Shown here piece by piece: positions 17,284 through 28,610 of a stretch of 64,000 bases of DNA. How positions within the stretch are numbered: the stretch's first letter is position 1; each line of letters opens with the position of its first letter. A program made the translations under genes and the position numbers. The DNA is from Paenibacillus thalictri (lineage in GTDB: Bacteria; Bacillota; Bacilli; Paenibacillales; NBRC-103111), in contig NZ_SIRE01000002.1 of NCBI RefSeq assembly GCF_004307995.1, forward strand, positions 124,001-188,000, given 5' to 3'. The notes under the pieces are model-generated. The model did not search any database, had not been told where the DNA came from, and saw only the letters and a list, made by a program, of their open reading frames with translations.

Positions 17284-17802
17284 TTAGCCGTTATATTGTA
17301 CCAAAGAAAAAATATCGATCCCGCCCAGCTTTTCCTTACCGTTTAATTCAAGCAATTCGATCAAAAAGGCAGCGCCGACGACTTCCCCTCCGAGCTGCTT
17401 CACCAAGTTGATCGAAGTCGCAATCGTGCCTCCCGTAGCCAGCAAATCGTCGGCAATAAGCACCTTTTGCCCGGGTTTAATCGCATCTTTATGCATAGCC
17501 AGCTTGTCTTTGCCGTATTCCAAGGCGTAGTCCGCCTCAATGGTTTCTCCGGGCAGCTTGCCGGATTTGCGGATCGGCACAAAACCTACCCCCAAAGCGA
17601 CGGCGAGCGGAGCGCCAATGACGAAACCGCGGGCTTCCGGACCGGCAATGCAATCGATGTGCAGGTCTTTGAAGCGCTCAGCCAAATCCTGGATCACGCG
17701 GCGGTAAACTTCGCCATCTTGCAGCAGCGTTGTAATGTCCTTAAAGCTGATGCCCGGTTGCGGAAAATCGGGAATCACGCGGATGTAGTCTTTGTAGTTC
17801 AT
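17284..17802 (-). CDS. apt: Adenine phosphoribosyltransferase
   Basis: Apt salvages adenine by condensing it with PRPP to AMP. The 172 residues fit the family. The PRPP-binding loop is [13 protein letters not shown] (about residues 118-130), and the base-binding stretch [14 protein letters not shown] lies at about 56-69. The ATG overlaps the recJ stop (ATGA), indicating translational coupling. A terminator follows. Confidence 0.96.
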   Translation of the reverse strand: MNYKDYIRVIPDFPQPGISFKDITTLLQDGEVYRRVIQDLAERFKDLHIDCIAGPEARGFVIGAPLAVALGVGFVPIRKSGKLPGETIEADYALEYGKDKLAMHKDAIKPGQKVLIADDLLATGGTIATSINLVKQLGGEVVGAAFLIELLELNGKEKLGGIDIFSLVQYNG

Positions 17803-20246
17803 ACAATACCCTCCAAAACATCTTTTTCAGTGCGTTTCTGCGCTTCGGCATGCCGGGCGAAAAACCACTCGGCGATTTCCTTGCCTGAAGTATAGACAAG
17901 ATGCCTTTCGATCTCCGCCAATGACGAACGGCGCTTATATTTGATGGACTCGGACAATTCCTTTTTGGCCGGGGACGGAATAGGAATAAATCCGCCTTGT
18001 TTGCCTTCCACAAAACCCAATTCTTCAAACACTTCTATCATAAACCGAATCAGCTTCTCAGACAATCCCGACCGCTTGCTTAAGCCTCGCAGCATCGCGG
18101 AAAACCGTTCCTGCGATCCGGCCTCGCCGCGCAGCAAAGACGTGTACACCAGCTTAAACATATCTCTGGAGGGCATAGTCGCGCTTTCCTTCGAGCCTCC
18201 GTCGGCAAATGCCGCATAGAAGCGCTCGGCCCCTGCTGCCGCGCCAATAGCCGTATCCAGCTCTGATAACGTCCCCGGCAATGATCCCAATATCACATCC
18301 GTCGCCTCGGAGAGTCTGCTCATCTTGGCCAGCTCATTGCCCGGCAGCACGCGGCCGACATGCGTTACCACCCATACCGCGCAGTTTGCGGCGGCTGTCT
18401 TCCAGGGCAATGAATCCGCCTCCCCGAACAAAACAACGTCCATGCGTTGTCCAGCCGCCATACGGCGGGCCAGCTCGCCCATTCTTGCGGAAAGATTCGC
18501 TCCCCGCCAATCAAACAGCTGAACGTGGCCTACCCGTAAATCCTTAATCATAATTTGCGGCTTACGAGTGCCGTTCCATTCGTTAATGGACAACTCTCCA
18601 AGCACATCAAGATGTGAGGAGGCGGAGATAAATTCCAGCGATTCTCCCTTGCCGAATCCGACGGCATCCACAGCCTCCGTCCCGGTACCGGCTTCGGTGG
18701 CCGCTTGTGCGAGAACCAGCTTGATATGCTGCCGTTCCTTTCCGATGGACCGCAGCTCGCGTACGGTTAAGCCGTTAAACAAAAATCGCGGGCTCGGATT
18801 TCCCATTCCAAAAGGAGCGAGCAGATCAAGCTGGCGGATGCTGTCAACGCTAATCTCGCTTAATCCGCAAACAATGTCCGCCTGCAGCAGGGGGACAAAG
18901 TCCTGCTCGGTAAGCCATTCGTCCGCAAGGCGATTAAGCCGCTTCGATAGTTCGTGAAGATGATCCTTATGTATCGTCATGCCGGCAGCGGCTTGATGGC
19001 CGCCGTAATGCTCCATTAAGTCGCCGCAATGCGTCAGCGCCCGGTACACATCGAAGCCGGCAATCGAACGCGCCGATCCTTTAGCGAGTCCCGTCTCCGA
19101 ATCGATCCCCAATATAATGGTCGGACGGTAAAATTTATCCAAAACTTTGGACGCAACAATCCCGATCACTCCGACATTCCATGTCTCATGGGCAAGCACA
19201 ATGACGGACGGGAGCTGCTCCGTTGTCATGTTTTCCTCTATCATGGCAAAAGCGTGTTTGGTCATATCGTCGACAAGCCGCTGCCGCTCTTTGTTTAGCG
19301 TGTCCAAATCGTGCGCCAAATGCTCCGCTTCCTGCAGCACGTCCGTTGTCAGCAGCCGGACCGCATCGTCGGCGCTGTGCAGGCGTCCGCTGGCATTGAT
19401 CCGCGGCGCCAGCGAAAAGCCGATATGCGTTTCGCTGACATCCTTGCACTCCACCCCTGCGGCCCCAAGCAAGGCGCGTATGCCATGATTCGAAGTTGAT
19501 CTCATGACTTTCAGGCCTTGCCTGACGATCACCCGATTCTCGCCGGTTAGGGGCATCAAATCGGCTACCGTACCGATGGAGGCAATCTCGATCAGCTCAT
19601 CCGGCCAGTGTCCGAGCAGCGCCTGTGCCAGCTTTAGCGCAACTCCGACGCCGGCAAGATACTTGTATGGATAAGGACAACCCGGCTTCTTCGGATTAAT
19701 GATCGCCACAGCCTCCGGCAGCCATTCAGGAGGCTCATGATGGTCGGTTACGATGACATCGATCCCGATCTCGCTTGCATACGCGATCTCTTCCCTCGCG
19801 CTGATACCGGTATCGACCGTTACAAGCAGCGACACGCCATTGCGTTTCGCATGGTCCAGCGCCTTACGGTTCAAGCCGTAACCCTCATGCACACGATGAG
19901 GGATATAATAATCGAATGAACAGTCGAATTGCCTGAACAGCCGGATCATCAGCGAAGTGCTGCTGACCCCGTCCGCATCGTAATCGCCGTAAATCCGAAT
20001 CCGCTCGCCGCGCTCGATCGCCAGCCGGATTCTTTCAACCGCTTCTTTCATTCCATCGAAAAGGAACGGATCATGAATGTGCTCCGTTCCTCCATACAAA
20101 AAAGTTTTCGTTTGTTCTGTGTCATGGAAGCCGCGGACGGCCAGCAAGCGGGCAATCAATGGCTGAATGCCCAGCTCGCCGGCCAATCGGTCAGCCGTCT
20201 CTTCGTTTATATCGTTCACATTCCATCTTGCTCTTTGGTGAAGCAT
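17799..20246 (-). CDS. recJ: Single-stranded-DNA exonuclease RecJ
   Basis: RecJ is a 5'-3' ssDNA exonuclease in recombination and mismatch repair. The 815-residue protein has the DHH phosphoesterase motifs [12 protein letters not shown] (about residues 78-89) and [10 protein letters not shown], the DHHA1 domain with [11 protein letters not shown] (about 410-420), and the OB fold after it. The last about 230 residues form the C-terminal extension typical of Bacillales RecJ. The ATG at 20246 has GGAGGTG upstream. Start and end couple it to the CDF gene before and apt after. Confidence 0.95.
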   Translation of the reverse strand: MLHQRARWNVNDINEETADRLAGELGIQPLIARLLAVRGFHDTEQTKTFLYGGTEHIHDPFLFDGMKEAVERIRLAIERGERIRIYGDYDADGVSSTSLMIRLFRQFDCSFDYYIPHRVHEGYGLNRKALDHAKRNGVSLLVTVDTGISAREEIAYASEIGIDVIVTDHHEPPEWLPEAVAIINPKKPGCPYPYKYLAGVGVALKLAQALLGHWPDELIEIASIGTVADLMPLTGENRVIVRQGLKVMRSTSNHGIRALLGAAGVECKDVSETHIGFSLAPRINASGRLHSADDAVRLLTTDVLQEAEHLAHDLDTLNKERQRLVDDMTKHAFAMIEENMTTEQLPSVIVLAHETWNVGVIGIVASKVLDKFYRPTIILGIDSETGLAKGSARSIAGFDVYRALTHCGDLMEHYGGHQAAAGMTIHKDHLHELSKRLNRLADEWLTEQDFVPLLQADIVCGLSEISVDSIRQLDLLAPFGMGNPSPRFLFNGLTVRELRSIGKERQHIKLVLAQAATEAGTGTEAVDAVGFGKGESLEFISASSHLDVLGELSINEWNGTRKPQIMIKDLRVGHVQLFDWRGANLSARMGELARRMAAGQRMDVVLFGEADSLPWKTAAANCAVWVVTHVGRVLPGNELAKMSRLSEATDVILGSLPGTLSELDTAIGAAAGAERFYAAFADGGSKESATMPSRDMFKLVYTSLLRGEAGSQERFSAMLRGLSKRSGLSEKLIRFMIEVFEELGFVEGKQGGFIPIPSPAKKELSESIKYKRRSSLAEIERHLVYTSGKEIAEWFFARHAEAQKRTEKDVLEGIV

Positions 20247-20261
20247 CCATACACCTCCGGT

Positions 20262-21215
20262 TCAATGCAGCACTGTCGGGGCATCGTTCTGCTCGGAATC
20301 GACATTATTTTTATAGGGGTATCCGGGATCGTAAGGATTCACGTGAATAAAAACGTCGGACACATGGATAAACCGCTTCATCAACGTCATCTTGACGATT
20401 TTGGCGATTTCGTGGCCTTCCATTACGGAAATTCTCGGGTTAACGCTAATTTTCAAATCAACGATCACATAATGCCCGTGCTCGCGCGCATTAATTTCAT
20501 CCACTGCGATGACGCCTTTTATTCTCTGAACCGTTTTCAGCAATTCTTCGGCGTCTTCTTGACGCAGCACATCTTCCTGCGAATGATGGATCACTTCCAT
20601 GATCATCGAATAACCCATCTTCAGCACCATCACGGAAACAATCACTCCGGCAACCGGATCCAGATAAACAAGATAACCAATCCCGAAATATTTGCCAAGC
20701 AAGGCTCCGCCAATTCCGGCAATCGCTGCCAATGAGGAGTATACATCGGAACGGTATGCCCATGCATTAGTAATTAATTCCTCTCTGCCCAGCTGCCTGC
20801 CGACTCTGTATTTGTAGCGAAAAATCGCTTCTTTGACGATCATGGATATAACGATAGCGATAAGTGCATAAGCCGCCGGCGGTTTTTCAGTCCCGTAATA
20901 AATGGCCTTGCCCGACGAAATGCCAACTTCGATGCCCAAAAGCAAAATAATAGTAGCAACAATAATGGATGCGGCTGTATCCGTTTTACCCGGTCTGAAG
21001 GGCCGGCCTTCATCCGGCCGCTGCTTGGCGGCCCGAAGCCGTCCGAGCGACGCAAATGCGCCCGCCGCTTCCGAGAACGAATGCGCCGCATCGGCGATAA
21101 GCACTCTGCTGCCTGCCGACAAGCCGATGGATCCTTTTGTCAGCGCCAGCGCTATATTGGTCGCGATCCCGATCCAAGCCGTATATTCCGCCTTTTGAAA
21201 CCGCTGTTGTATCAT
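20262..21215 (-). CDS. Cation diffusion facilitator (metal efflux)
   Basis: The 317-residue membrane protein has about six hydrophobic segments. In the second is LIADAAHSFSEAAGAFASL, a version of the family's metal-binding HxxxD/DxxxD region, and the soluble C-terminal domain carries histidine-rich REHGHYVIVDLKISVNP. Members export zinc, iron, cobalt or manganese in exchange for protons. The ATG at 21215 has AAGGAGTGG. It lies 15 bases upstream of recJ and probably shares its [10 protein letters not shown]. Which metal it moves cannot be told from the sequence. Confidence 0.9.
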   Translation of the reverse strand: MIQQRFQKAEYTAWIGIATNIALALTKGSIGLSAGSRVLIADAAHSFSEAAGAFASLGRLRAAKQRPDEGRPFRPGKTDTAASIIVATIILLLGIEVGISSGKAIYYGTEKPPAAYALIAIVISMIVKEAIFRYKYRVGRQLGREELITNAWAYRSDVYSSLAAIAGIGGALLGKYFGIGYLVYLDPVAGVIVSVMVLKMGYSMIMEVIHHSQEDVLRQEDAEELLKTVQRIKGVIAVDEINAREHGHYVIVDLKISVNPRISVMEGHEIAKIVKMTLMKRFIHVSDVFIHVNPYDPGYPYKNNVDSEQNDAPTVLH

Positions 21216-21279
21216 GTGGCCACTCCTTGAAAAATCATAATAAACGACAAGATAAACGTTTCTGCAGGAATACTGATTC

Positions 21280-21312
21280 TAAAAAGCCGCGGAAATAACA
21301 TTCACGCGGCCG
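21280..21312 (-). terminator. secF terminator
   Basis: CGGCCGCG and CGCGGC pair around a 13-base loop, followed by TTTTTAG on the minus strand, 15 bases after the secF stop. Confidence 0.8.
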
Positions 21313-21326
21313 TTTACTTTACTGTT

Positions 21327-22244
21327 TTACGCTGTAGCTTTCCGTTTAGAACCTAACGATTTGTTTCTGAGCAAGTACCACAACGGGCTGGCGATACAAA
21401 TCGAAGAGTATGCGCCGCTTGCAAGCCCGATCATTTTGGCTAAAGCGAAAAGTTTAATCGATTGGCTGCCGAAGATGAACAAACAAAGGACGGCCACAAG
21501 CACGGTAACCACCGTATTGATATTCCGCGACATGGTCTGCCATGTACTGTGATGAATCAAGTCAGCCAGATCTTCGTTGGATTTAACCTTGGCAAAACGC
21601 AGGTTTTCACGAATCCGGTCAAAGATGATGATCTTATCATTAATCGAATAACCAATCGTCGTCAGTATCGCCGCAAGGAACGGCAGATTGACCTCCAAGC
21701 GGAAGATCGCAAACAAGCTGATGACGATAAACGCGTCGTGAAGAATCGATATGATCGCCGCAATAGCGAATCTCCATTCAAAACGGATACTTACGTATAT
21801 GCAAATCGCCACACTTGCGATGCCGACGGCGATCATCGCTTTAATTCCAAGCTCACGGGCAATGTCCGGCGAAACGGTATTGACTTCTTGGGACACTTTG
21901 TCCCCGTAGGTCGTGACAAAAGCTTTCTGTACCTTTTTGATTTCGTCATCCGCTAAAATATTGTTGTATCTGGCGGACACATGATCGTTATTGTTTCCGC
22001 CAATCGTCACGATCGTCGGCACAAGGCCCGAATCGGTGAATACCTGATCCACCTTTGCTTTATCCGTAGCTTGTCCGATGGATATATCAAGCGAGGTCCC
22101 CGCTCTGAAATCGACGCCGTAGTTCATGCCGGCAAACAGCAATACGATGATCCCCAGCACCGTGATGGCAATCGAAATGCCAAAAAACTTTTTACGGTGC
22201 TTTACAAAATCAAACCGGTCCTTGTAGTGTGCGTTAAAGTCCAC
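21327..22244 (-). CDS. secF: Protein translocase subunit SecF
   Basis: SecF works with SecD to use the proton gradient to complete protein export through SecYEG. The start is a GTG at 22244, 9 bases after AAGGAGG; the longer frame to 22265 begins in that ribosome site itself. This gives 305 residues with six membrane segments: one near residue 18, then a short outside domain, and a cluster of five from about residue 125. The RND motif YSINDKIIIFDRIRENL lies near residue 215. It overlaps the secD stop by 11 bases. Confidence 0.95.
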   Translation of the reverse strand: MDFNAHYKDRFDFVKHRKKFFGISIAITVLGIIVLLFAGMNYGVDFRAGTSLDISIGQATDKAKVDQVFTDSGLVPTIVTIGGNNNDHVSARYNNILADDEIKKVQKAFVTTYGDKVSQEVNTVSPDIARELGIKAMIAVGIASVAICIYVSIRFEWRFAIAAIISILHDAFIVISLFAIFRLEVNLPFLAAILTTIGYSINDKIIIFDRIRENLRFAKVKSNEDLADLIHHSTWQTMSRNINTVVTVLVAVLCLFIFGSQSIKLFALAKMIGLASGAYSSICIASPLWYLLRNKSLGSKRKATA

Positions 22245-23466
22245 GAATTTCCGCCTCCTTGACACCGAAGTAACCCGGTTTCTTGAAAAGATTGCCGCGG
22301 ATCAGCAAATAAATGAGAAGCCGCGAGAAAAATACGTTGGTCAAAATACTGACCAAGATGCTCAAAATATTAATCAGCGCAAAACCGCGGATAGCCCCGT
22401 TGCCCACATAATACAGGACGATCCCCGCAATGATATTCGTAATATTGGCGTCCATAATCGTGCGGAACGAATGTTTGGAACCGGCGCGCAGCGAAGAAAG
22501 AATGCTTTTACCGCTGCGGATTTCCTCTTTGATCCGTTCATACGTAATGATATTGGCGTCCACCGCCATCCCGACGCCAAGCACCAGCGCCGCGATACCA
22601 GGCAAGGTTAGCGTTGCGTTAATCAGGTCAAACACAAGCAGCAGCAGCCACGTGTAAGTAATCAGCGTAATTGCGGCTACCAAACCCGGAATCCGGTAGT
22701 ATCCCACCATAAACAGCAGAATCAGCACCGAACCGATCAGACCGGCTTTAACGGTCTCATGCAGGGACGCTTGGCCAAGCGACGCGCCTACGACTTGGGT
22801 ATATTTCTCAGTCAGCTTGAGCGGCAGAGCGCCCAAATTAATCGTATCGGCGAGCGATTTCGCCTCATCGTATGTATAGTTGCCGGAAATTGTAGCCACA
22901 CCGTCAGGAATAACGGCCTGTACGACCGGGGCCGAAAGCTGGCGTTCGTCCAAATAAATGGCAAGCGGCTGGCCGAGCAGCTTTTCCGTCACCTTCTTGA
23001 ATTTATCCGGCTCTTTCACTTTAATGCTGATCATCGGACGGTTCGCTTGGTCGAAGCCGACTTTAGCCGCACCCTCTACAAAGTCGCTGCCGAGCATTTC
23101 TTTTGTGCCATCAGGTCCTCTGAACGTCAGCTCAGCTGGCTTCTTGATGACATTCCGCACCTCGTCTTCATTTTTCACGTCGGCAAGGCGTACGCGAATC
23201 CGGTCGGAGCCCTCAGTCGTAATCTCCGGTTCGGCAACTCCGAGTTCATCGGCACGCTTCTCCAGACTGCGGGCCGTTTCTTTCAACGATTCCATCGTAA
23301 CCGGCTTTCCCGCCTCAATCGGTTCGGCTACGTAAAGGATTTCAAATCCGCCCTTTAAATCCAAGCCAAGCTTGATTTTCGATACAAGACCCGGGCTTGT
23401 CCAAACGACGACCCCCAAAGTAACCACTACCACCAAGATAAAGGTTACTATTCTTTTGATGTCCAT
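22234..23466 (-). CDS. secD: Protein translocase subunit SecD
   Basis: SecD is the larger partner of SecF. The 410-residue protein has a first membrane segment (residues 5-25), a large outside P1 region with GLDLKGGFEILYVA, and five clustered segments from about residue 230, including the RND motif ALVLGVGMAVDANIITYERI. In B. subtilis the two are fused as SecDF; here they are separate genes that overlap. The upstream promoter is very strong by sequence. Confidence 0.96.
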   Translation of the reverse strand: MDIKRIVTFILVVVVTLGVVVWTSPGLVSKIKLGLDLKGGFEILYVAEPIEAGKPVTMESLKETARSLEKRADELGVAEPEITTEGSDRIRVRLADVKNEDEVRNVIKKPAELTFRGPDGTKEMLGSDFVEGAAKVGFDQANRPMISIKVKEPDKFKKVTEKLLGQPLAIYLDERQLSAPVVQAVIPDGVATISGNYTYDEAKSLADTINLGALPLKLTEKYTQVVGASLGQASLHETVKAGLIGSVLILLFMVGYYRIPGLVAAITLITYTWLLLLVFDLINATLTLPGIAALVLGVGMAVDANIITYERIKEEIRSGKSILSSLRAGSKHSFRTIMDANITNIIAGIVLYYVGNGAIRGFALINILSILVSILTNVFFSRLLIYLLIRGNLFKKPGYFGVKEAEIRGL

Positions 23467-23496
23467 TTAAGTTCTCCTTCCATACTCAATATTCCT

Positions 23497-23525
23497 ATTA
23501 TACCCACCTCGAAAATTGGAGTCAA
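23497..23525 (-). promoter_or_regulatory. secD-secF promoter
   Basis: On the minus strand TTGACT (23520-23525) and a perfect TATAAT (23497-23502) stand 17 bases apart, about 30 bases before the secD ATG. Confidence 0.8.
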
Positions 23526-23556
23526 TTTGCCGAAAATTGACGAAAGGCAAGGCACT

Positions 23557-23582
23557 AAAAAAGCCCATTCGTTAAAATGGGC
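23557..23582 (-). terminator. comN terminator overlapping its stop codon
   Basis: GCCCAT...ATGGGC forms a six-pair stem with a TTTTTT tail on the minus strand. The comN TAA stop lies in the loop, so coding sequence enters the hairpin. Confidence 0.8.
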
Positions 23583-23946
23583 GATCCTTGTAAATGCTCA
23601 TCGTCATCCAGTTCATAAACTGTGTCGTTTTCAAAGACAAAATATCGTTGATCACGCGATGCAGCGGAGGAATCCCCGATTTCAAGTACTTATCGCTGAC
23701 ACAATCCCAGATGTCGCTGCCCGTCACTTGTTCGTATCCCAGCATATGAAACTCTTCCGCTTTGCTGTTGCATATGCTTTCAATGCTTTCGTTCAACTCC
23801 TGCTCGGACAACCCTCCTGAGTGCTCTTGCTCCGAAGCGGCCGGCAAGGGCGAATACGAGTCCTCTTCAGCAGGATGTTCCGTTGAATTGTTGTCGGCTG
23901 CGGTGTCTCTTAAGCTGCCAGAATGCTGCGGATCGTCCTTCTCCAT
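23572..23946 (-). CDS. comN: [19 protein letters not shown] regulator ComN
   Basis: ComN-type proteins promote comE mRNA levels in B. subtilis and sit next to secDF, as here. The 124-residue protein has a variable, acidic and serine-rich N-terminus (residues 1-48) and a conserved C-terminal part from LNESIESICNSKAEEFHMLGY to MNWMTMSIYKDRP. The start at 23946 has GGGGAGG upstream. Its N-terminus is longer than that of the B. subtilis protein. It is divergent from spoVB. Confidence 0.85.
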   Translation of the reverse strand: MEKDDPQHSGSLRDTAADNNSTEHPAEEDSYSPLPAASEQEHSGGLSEQELNESIESICNSKAEEFHMLGYEQVTGSDIWDCVSDKYLKSGIPPLHRVINDILSLKTTQFMNWMTMSIYKDRPF

Positions 23947-24106
23947 GTTGATCCTCCCCTGCCCATTGCTATCATATACTGAACAATTCGCTATAAAGCT
24001 GCATTCTCCTCTAATCCCTTACGTTTTGCAATAAATATTTTGCATGAGCTTGGACAGGTTCCGCATAAGGATGGAATATACTCTACGAGCAGAAAGAGGA
24101 GTTCAA

Positions 24107-25672
24107 GTGACCAAGCAAACGTTTATCCAGGGCACTATGATTTTGCTGGCCGCAGGTATCGTCAATCGGATATTGGGTTTCATCCCGCGGATTGCCCTTC
24201 CGAGAATTATCGGCCCTGAAGGCATCGGATTATATCAGATGGGATATCCATTCCTGATTGTCGTGTTGACGCTGGTCACTGGCGGTATTCCTATCGCTAT
24301 AGCCAAGCTTGTCGCAGAAGCCGAAGCCGAGAATAACGAAGCCCGTATACGCTCCATATTAAAAATCTCGATGACCATCTGCGCCACATTAGGTTTGTTG
24401 TTCACGGCAGGCTGCCTGCTCGCCGCAAAGTGGATCACCGCTCATTTGTTTACGGATCCCCGAGTGTATTATACCTTTTTGTGCATGAGTCCGATCATCT
24501 TGTTTGTCAGCATTTCCGCCGTTTACCGCGGTTACTTCCAAGGAAGGCAAAACATGATTCCAACGGCGCTTTCGCAAGTGGTGGAGACGCTGGTGCGGAT
24601 TGTCACGATTCTTGCCTTCGCTTATTGGCTGATGCCCTACGGACTGGAATATGCCGCCGCAGGGGCGATGATCGGCGTTATGGTAGGCGAGATCGCGGCG
24701 ACGCTGGTATTAATGAGCCAGTATGCTGCTGCGCGAAAGCTCAGACCGGCATTTCCCAAATCAAAAATTGGCTCCGTCGCCGCATACGGAAGGCTGTCCA
24801 ATCTGAAGCAGCTGCTCAGCATCGCCGTTCCCGTAACCGGCAGCAAGCTGGTCGGCTCCTGCTCGTATTTTCTCGAATCCATCCTAACGGTGCAGAGCTT
24901 AGCGGCGGCCGGTATCGCAACCAAGCTGGCGACCGCGCAATACGGCGCGCTGCAAGGCATGGTATTCCCGATCTTGCTGCTGCCGAGCGCACTCACCTAT
25001 TCGCTTTCAGTATCGCTGATCCCTTCGTTATCCGAAGCCGCGGCGCAAAATGATATGAAAACGATCCATTCCCGGCTGCACCAGTCGCTGCGTCTTGCGC
25101 TTGTAACCGGCGCGCCGTTCGCCACCTTGATGTTTGTGCTTGCGGAACCGTTATGTTTGTATATGTACAATCAAAGCGATGTGGGCACGATGCTGAAAAT
25201 GATGGCTCCGATAGCTATGTTTATTTATTTGCAAGCCCCGCTGCAAGCCGCCCTGCAAGCGCTGGACCGGCCGGGAACCGCTTTGGTGAACACATTAACC
25301 GGTTCGGTGGTCAAGCTGACCTGCATTTATTGGGTGGCTTCCATGCCGTCGTTTGGCATCTTGGGCGTTGTGCTTGCGATTAACCTGAACATTGTGCTCG
25401 TTACGCTGCTTCACTGGCAAAGCGTAGTGCGCCTGCTTAAATTCCGCATGGAAATGCTCGATTTTGCCAAAGTTGGCGCGGCCATGGCGCTTACCGGCAT
25501 TGCCAGCTACCTTGTGATGTCGGTCCCTTGGTCGGACAGCAACTTGCTCCGGTTTCTTTCGGCTTGCACCCTTGGCGGCGGATTGTACCTGCTGCTCACC
25601 GTCGTGTTCCGGCTGGTCGATAAATCCGACCTGCTGCGCATTTTCACCCTTGGCCGCAAAATATGGCGATAA
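24107..25672 (+). CDS. spoVB: Stage V sporulation protein B (MOP-family lipid flippase)
   Basis: SpoVB is a polytopic MATE/MOP-family protein needed for spore cortex formation, thought to flip a peptidoglycan precursor. I take the GTG at 24107 (preceded by GAGGAG), giving 521 residues, close to the B. subtilis length. A frame from 24044 adds 21 residues without family character. About 14 hydrophobic segments are present. The first conserved block is GIVNRILGFIPRIALPRIIGPEGIGLYQ (given as a region, residues 17-44). It is divergent from comN and convergent with the DUF421 gene. Confidence 0.92.
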   Translation: MTKQTFIQGTMILLAAGIVNRILGFIPRIALPRIIGPEGIGLYQMGYPFLIVVLTLVTGGIPIAIAKLVAEAEAENNEARIRSILKISMTICATLGLLFTAGCLLAAKWITAHLFTDPRVYYTFLCMSPIILFVSISAVYRGYFQGRQNMIPTALSQVVETLVRIVTILAFAYWLMPYGLEYAAAGAMIGVMVGEIAATLVLMSQYAAARKLRPAFPKSKIGSVAAYGRLSNLKQLLSIAVPVTGSKLVGSCSYFLESILTVQSLAAAGIATKLATAQYGALQGMVFPILLLPSALTYSLSVSLIPSLSEAAAQNDMKTIHSRLHQSLRLALVTGAPFATLMFVLAEPLCLYMYNQSDVGTMLKMMAPIAMFIYLQAPLQAALQALDRPGTALVNTLTGSVVKLTCIYWVASMPSFGILGVVLAINLNIVLVTLLHWQSVVRLLKFRMEMLDFAKVGAAMALTGIASYLVMSVPWSDSNLLRFLSACTLGGGLYLLLTVVFRLVDKSDLLRIFTLGRKIWR

Positions 25673-25707
25673 GGAACGTGCAGCCGGCGTGCGCCGCGGC
25701 GTCCTTT

Positions 25708-26385
25708 TTACCGCTTCTTATCCAGAAACAGATTGCCGCGGTGGTCGATCGAGCAGAAAAACACCTCTTTGAACTCCTTCGCGCCGCGGGACTGCAGCTC
25801 GTTTTTCAGCCAAAATCGCGTCTTTCCGATTTTCTCCAAATTCGTATCTTGTACTCTGCCATCCATGATAAGCGGCAGCGGCAAGCCTTCGTAACGTATG
25901 GAGGTTCCCGGCTCTGCGGGCGGTTTCGCTTCCTTCTCCTTCTTCTCGACAACGGTCAGTTTACCCGAATTCTCCAATATGGCGAATTCGACATCCGCTA
26001 CGTCCATAACCTTGCTCTGGCGCAGCTGCAGTAGCAAATCGTCCAAATTGTAGCGGTGCCGCCGCATTTCTTCGCGGTCGATTTTACCGTTTTTGATAAT
26101 GTAGCTTGGCTCTCCCTCAAACAAACGCCGCACGGTTCTGCTTTTCAAAGACAAAAAAGCGATCGTCAGCTGGACGATCATAAGTGTGGCCATCGGCAAA
26201 ATCCCCTGCAGCATCGGCTTGCCTACATCCTCGAGCACAAAGACGGCGATTTCCGCAATCATGATCGAGATCACCAGATCAAATACCGAAAGCTTGCCGA
26301 TCTCCCGTTTTCCCATTACCCGCAGTATGACAAACACAATGATGTAGACGGCCACTGTGCGTAAAAAAAGGGTCAACATCTCCAT
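25708..26385 (-). CDS. DUF421 membrane protein (YetF/YrbG-like)
   Basis: The chosen start is the ATG at 26385, 8 bases after GAAGGGG; the frame reaching 26511 adds 42 residues that do not fit. The 225-residue protein has two or three hydrophobic segments (residues 3-20, 35-55, 60-75) followed by a soluble domain with SRTVRRLFEGEPSYIIKNGK and REEMRRHRYNLDDLLLQLRQ, the signature of DUF421/YetF. B. subtilis yrbG occupies the same place beside spoVB. Some relatives are made in spores; the biochemical role is unknown. Confidence 0.88.
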   Translation of the reverse strand: MEMLTLFLRTVAVYIIVFVILRVMGKREIGKLSVFDLVISIMIAEIAVFVLEDVGKPMLQGILPMATLMIVQLTIAFLSLKSRTVRRLFEGEPSYIIKNGKIDREEMRRHRYNLDDLLLQLRQSKVMDVADVEFAILENSGKLTVVEKKEKEAKPPAEPGTSIRYEGLPLPLIMDGRVQDTNLEKIGKTRFWLKNELQSRGAKEFKEVFFCSIDHRGNLFLDKKR

Positions 26386-26577
26386 TTTCTTTGCCCCTTC
26401 CCTCTGCATTCCATGGATATTTTGACCTTGGGAACAAGCTGTCATGCGGCGGATGATTGTTGAATTATTGGTAAAACAACATGTACTAATTTGTGGTACG
26501 TGCCCATACAATGATGGTAAGAGATATTAAAGACCGCCGGGAATATGCCGCCACATTGATGAGTTGGAGGTCCGTCC

Positions 26578-26967
26578 ATGATTCCGATGAACAAAATGAA
26601 ACAAGTACGCCCGTCTTCTCCTGTTTTGTCCGGCCTGCTCTACTCCTTAGTCACGATGACCATCTTAACGCTGCTGACATCGCTGATTTTGTTTTCGACA
26701 AACATGAAAGAATCGTCTTTGATTGGATACGCATACGGCATCCATGCCATATCGTTATTTTTGGGCGGGGTTATTGCCGGCAAACGAAGCGAAAGCAGCG
26801 GTTGGTACCACGGGGGGCTGTTGGGACTGCTCTACAGCGTTATTATTTTCATTGTAGCCTTTCTGGCTTACGACGCCGGATTCAGTAAAATGACGTTATA
26901 TTTGCTCGGATTGACTTTCGCGTCCGGAGCGCTTGGCGGCATGATCGGCGTTAACATGAGAAAATAA
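26578..26967 (+). CDS. TIGR04086-family membrane protein (YrzE-like)
   Basis: The 129-residue protein has four hydrophobic segments and glycine-rich loops (GGVIAGKRSESSGWYHGGLLGLLYS as a region near residue 62). The ATG has GGAGGT upstream. In Bacillales a protein of this type stands beside yajC and spoVB, as here. No function is known. Confidence 0.8.
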   Translation: MIPMNKMKQVRPSSPVLSGLLYSLVTMTILTLLTSLILFSTNMKESSLIGYAYGIHAISLFLGGVIAGKRSESSGWYHGGLLGLLYSVIIFIVAFLAYDAGFSKMTLYLLGLTFASGALGGMIGVNMRK

Positions 26968-26974
26968 ACTGCGC

Positions 26975-27020
26975 AAAAAAAGACGAGCGTCTCTCGCGGA
27001 TACGAGGATGCTCGTCTTTT
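26975..27020. terminator. Bidirectional terminator between the TIGR04086 gene and yajC
   Basis: AAAGACGAGC and GCTCGTCTTT form a ten-pair stem with A and T runs on either side, so it can end [11 protein letters not shown] from both convergent genes. Confidence 0.85.
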
Positions 27021-27039
27021 AGTTCGAGTTCATAACCAT

Positions 27040-27372
27040 TTATTTCTTCTCTTCCGCAGCCGCCTGGCTGGAAGCCGACACCGCATTGACGGCGGAACGC
27101 TCGAACGTCAATTTCGTTACGTCATTAACACGTAATACGATCGTATCGTCGGTAATTTCCGCAATCGTTCCGTGAAGTCCGCCGATCGTCACCACTTTAT
27201 CACCCTTTTTCAAAGCGCTAAGCATTGAACTGCGGGTTTTTTGCTTCTTTTGCTGAGGACGAATAAGCAAGAAATAGAGCACAACAAACATCAGCACGAG
27301 CGGACCGTACGTGACGAGCATGCCTTCAATACCTCCAGCTTGTGCAGCAGGTTCATCCGCTAAAAACCACAT
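27040..27372 (-). CDS. yajC: Preprotein translocase subunit YajC
   Basis: YajC associates with SecDF at the translocon. The 110-residue protein has a single membrane segment (about residues 22-42, GPLVLMFVVLYFLLIRPQQKK) followed by the conserved KGDKVVTIGGLHGTIAEI. It follows tgt in the same direction, the usual queA-tgt-yajC arrangement. Confidence 0.95.
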   Translation of the reverse strand: MWFLADEPAAQAGGIEGMLVTYGPLVLMFVVLYFLLIRPQQKKQKTRSSMLSALKKGDKVVTIGGLHGTIAEITDDTIVLRVNDVTKLTFERSAVNAVSASSQAAAEEKK

Positions 27373-27407
27373 CTTTATCCCCCCTTTCCAATATCAACGT
27401 TCATGCG

Positions 27408-28541
<1,134 letters not shown>

Positions 28542-28610
28542 TTATCATCACTTCTCTCTTGAGATGAGGTTGTTCAAAAAGTCATCAGAAATTGACTCGG
28601 GGAACTCGCA

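Noticed and set aside
22245..22265. Upstream extension of secF
   Set aside because: It would start inside the ribosome site AAGGAGG; the GTG at 22244 fits better.
24030..24106. Sporulation-sigma-type promoter before spoVB
   Set aside because: A TGCATG with CATAAGG 17 bases later resembles forespore promoters only loosely, so it is not listed as a feature.
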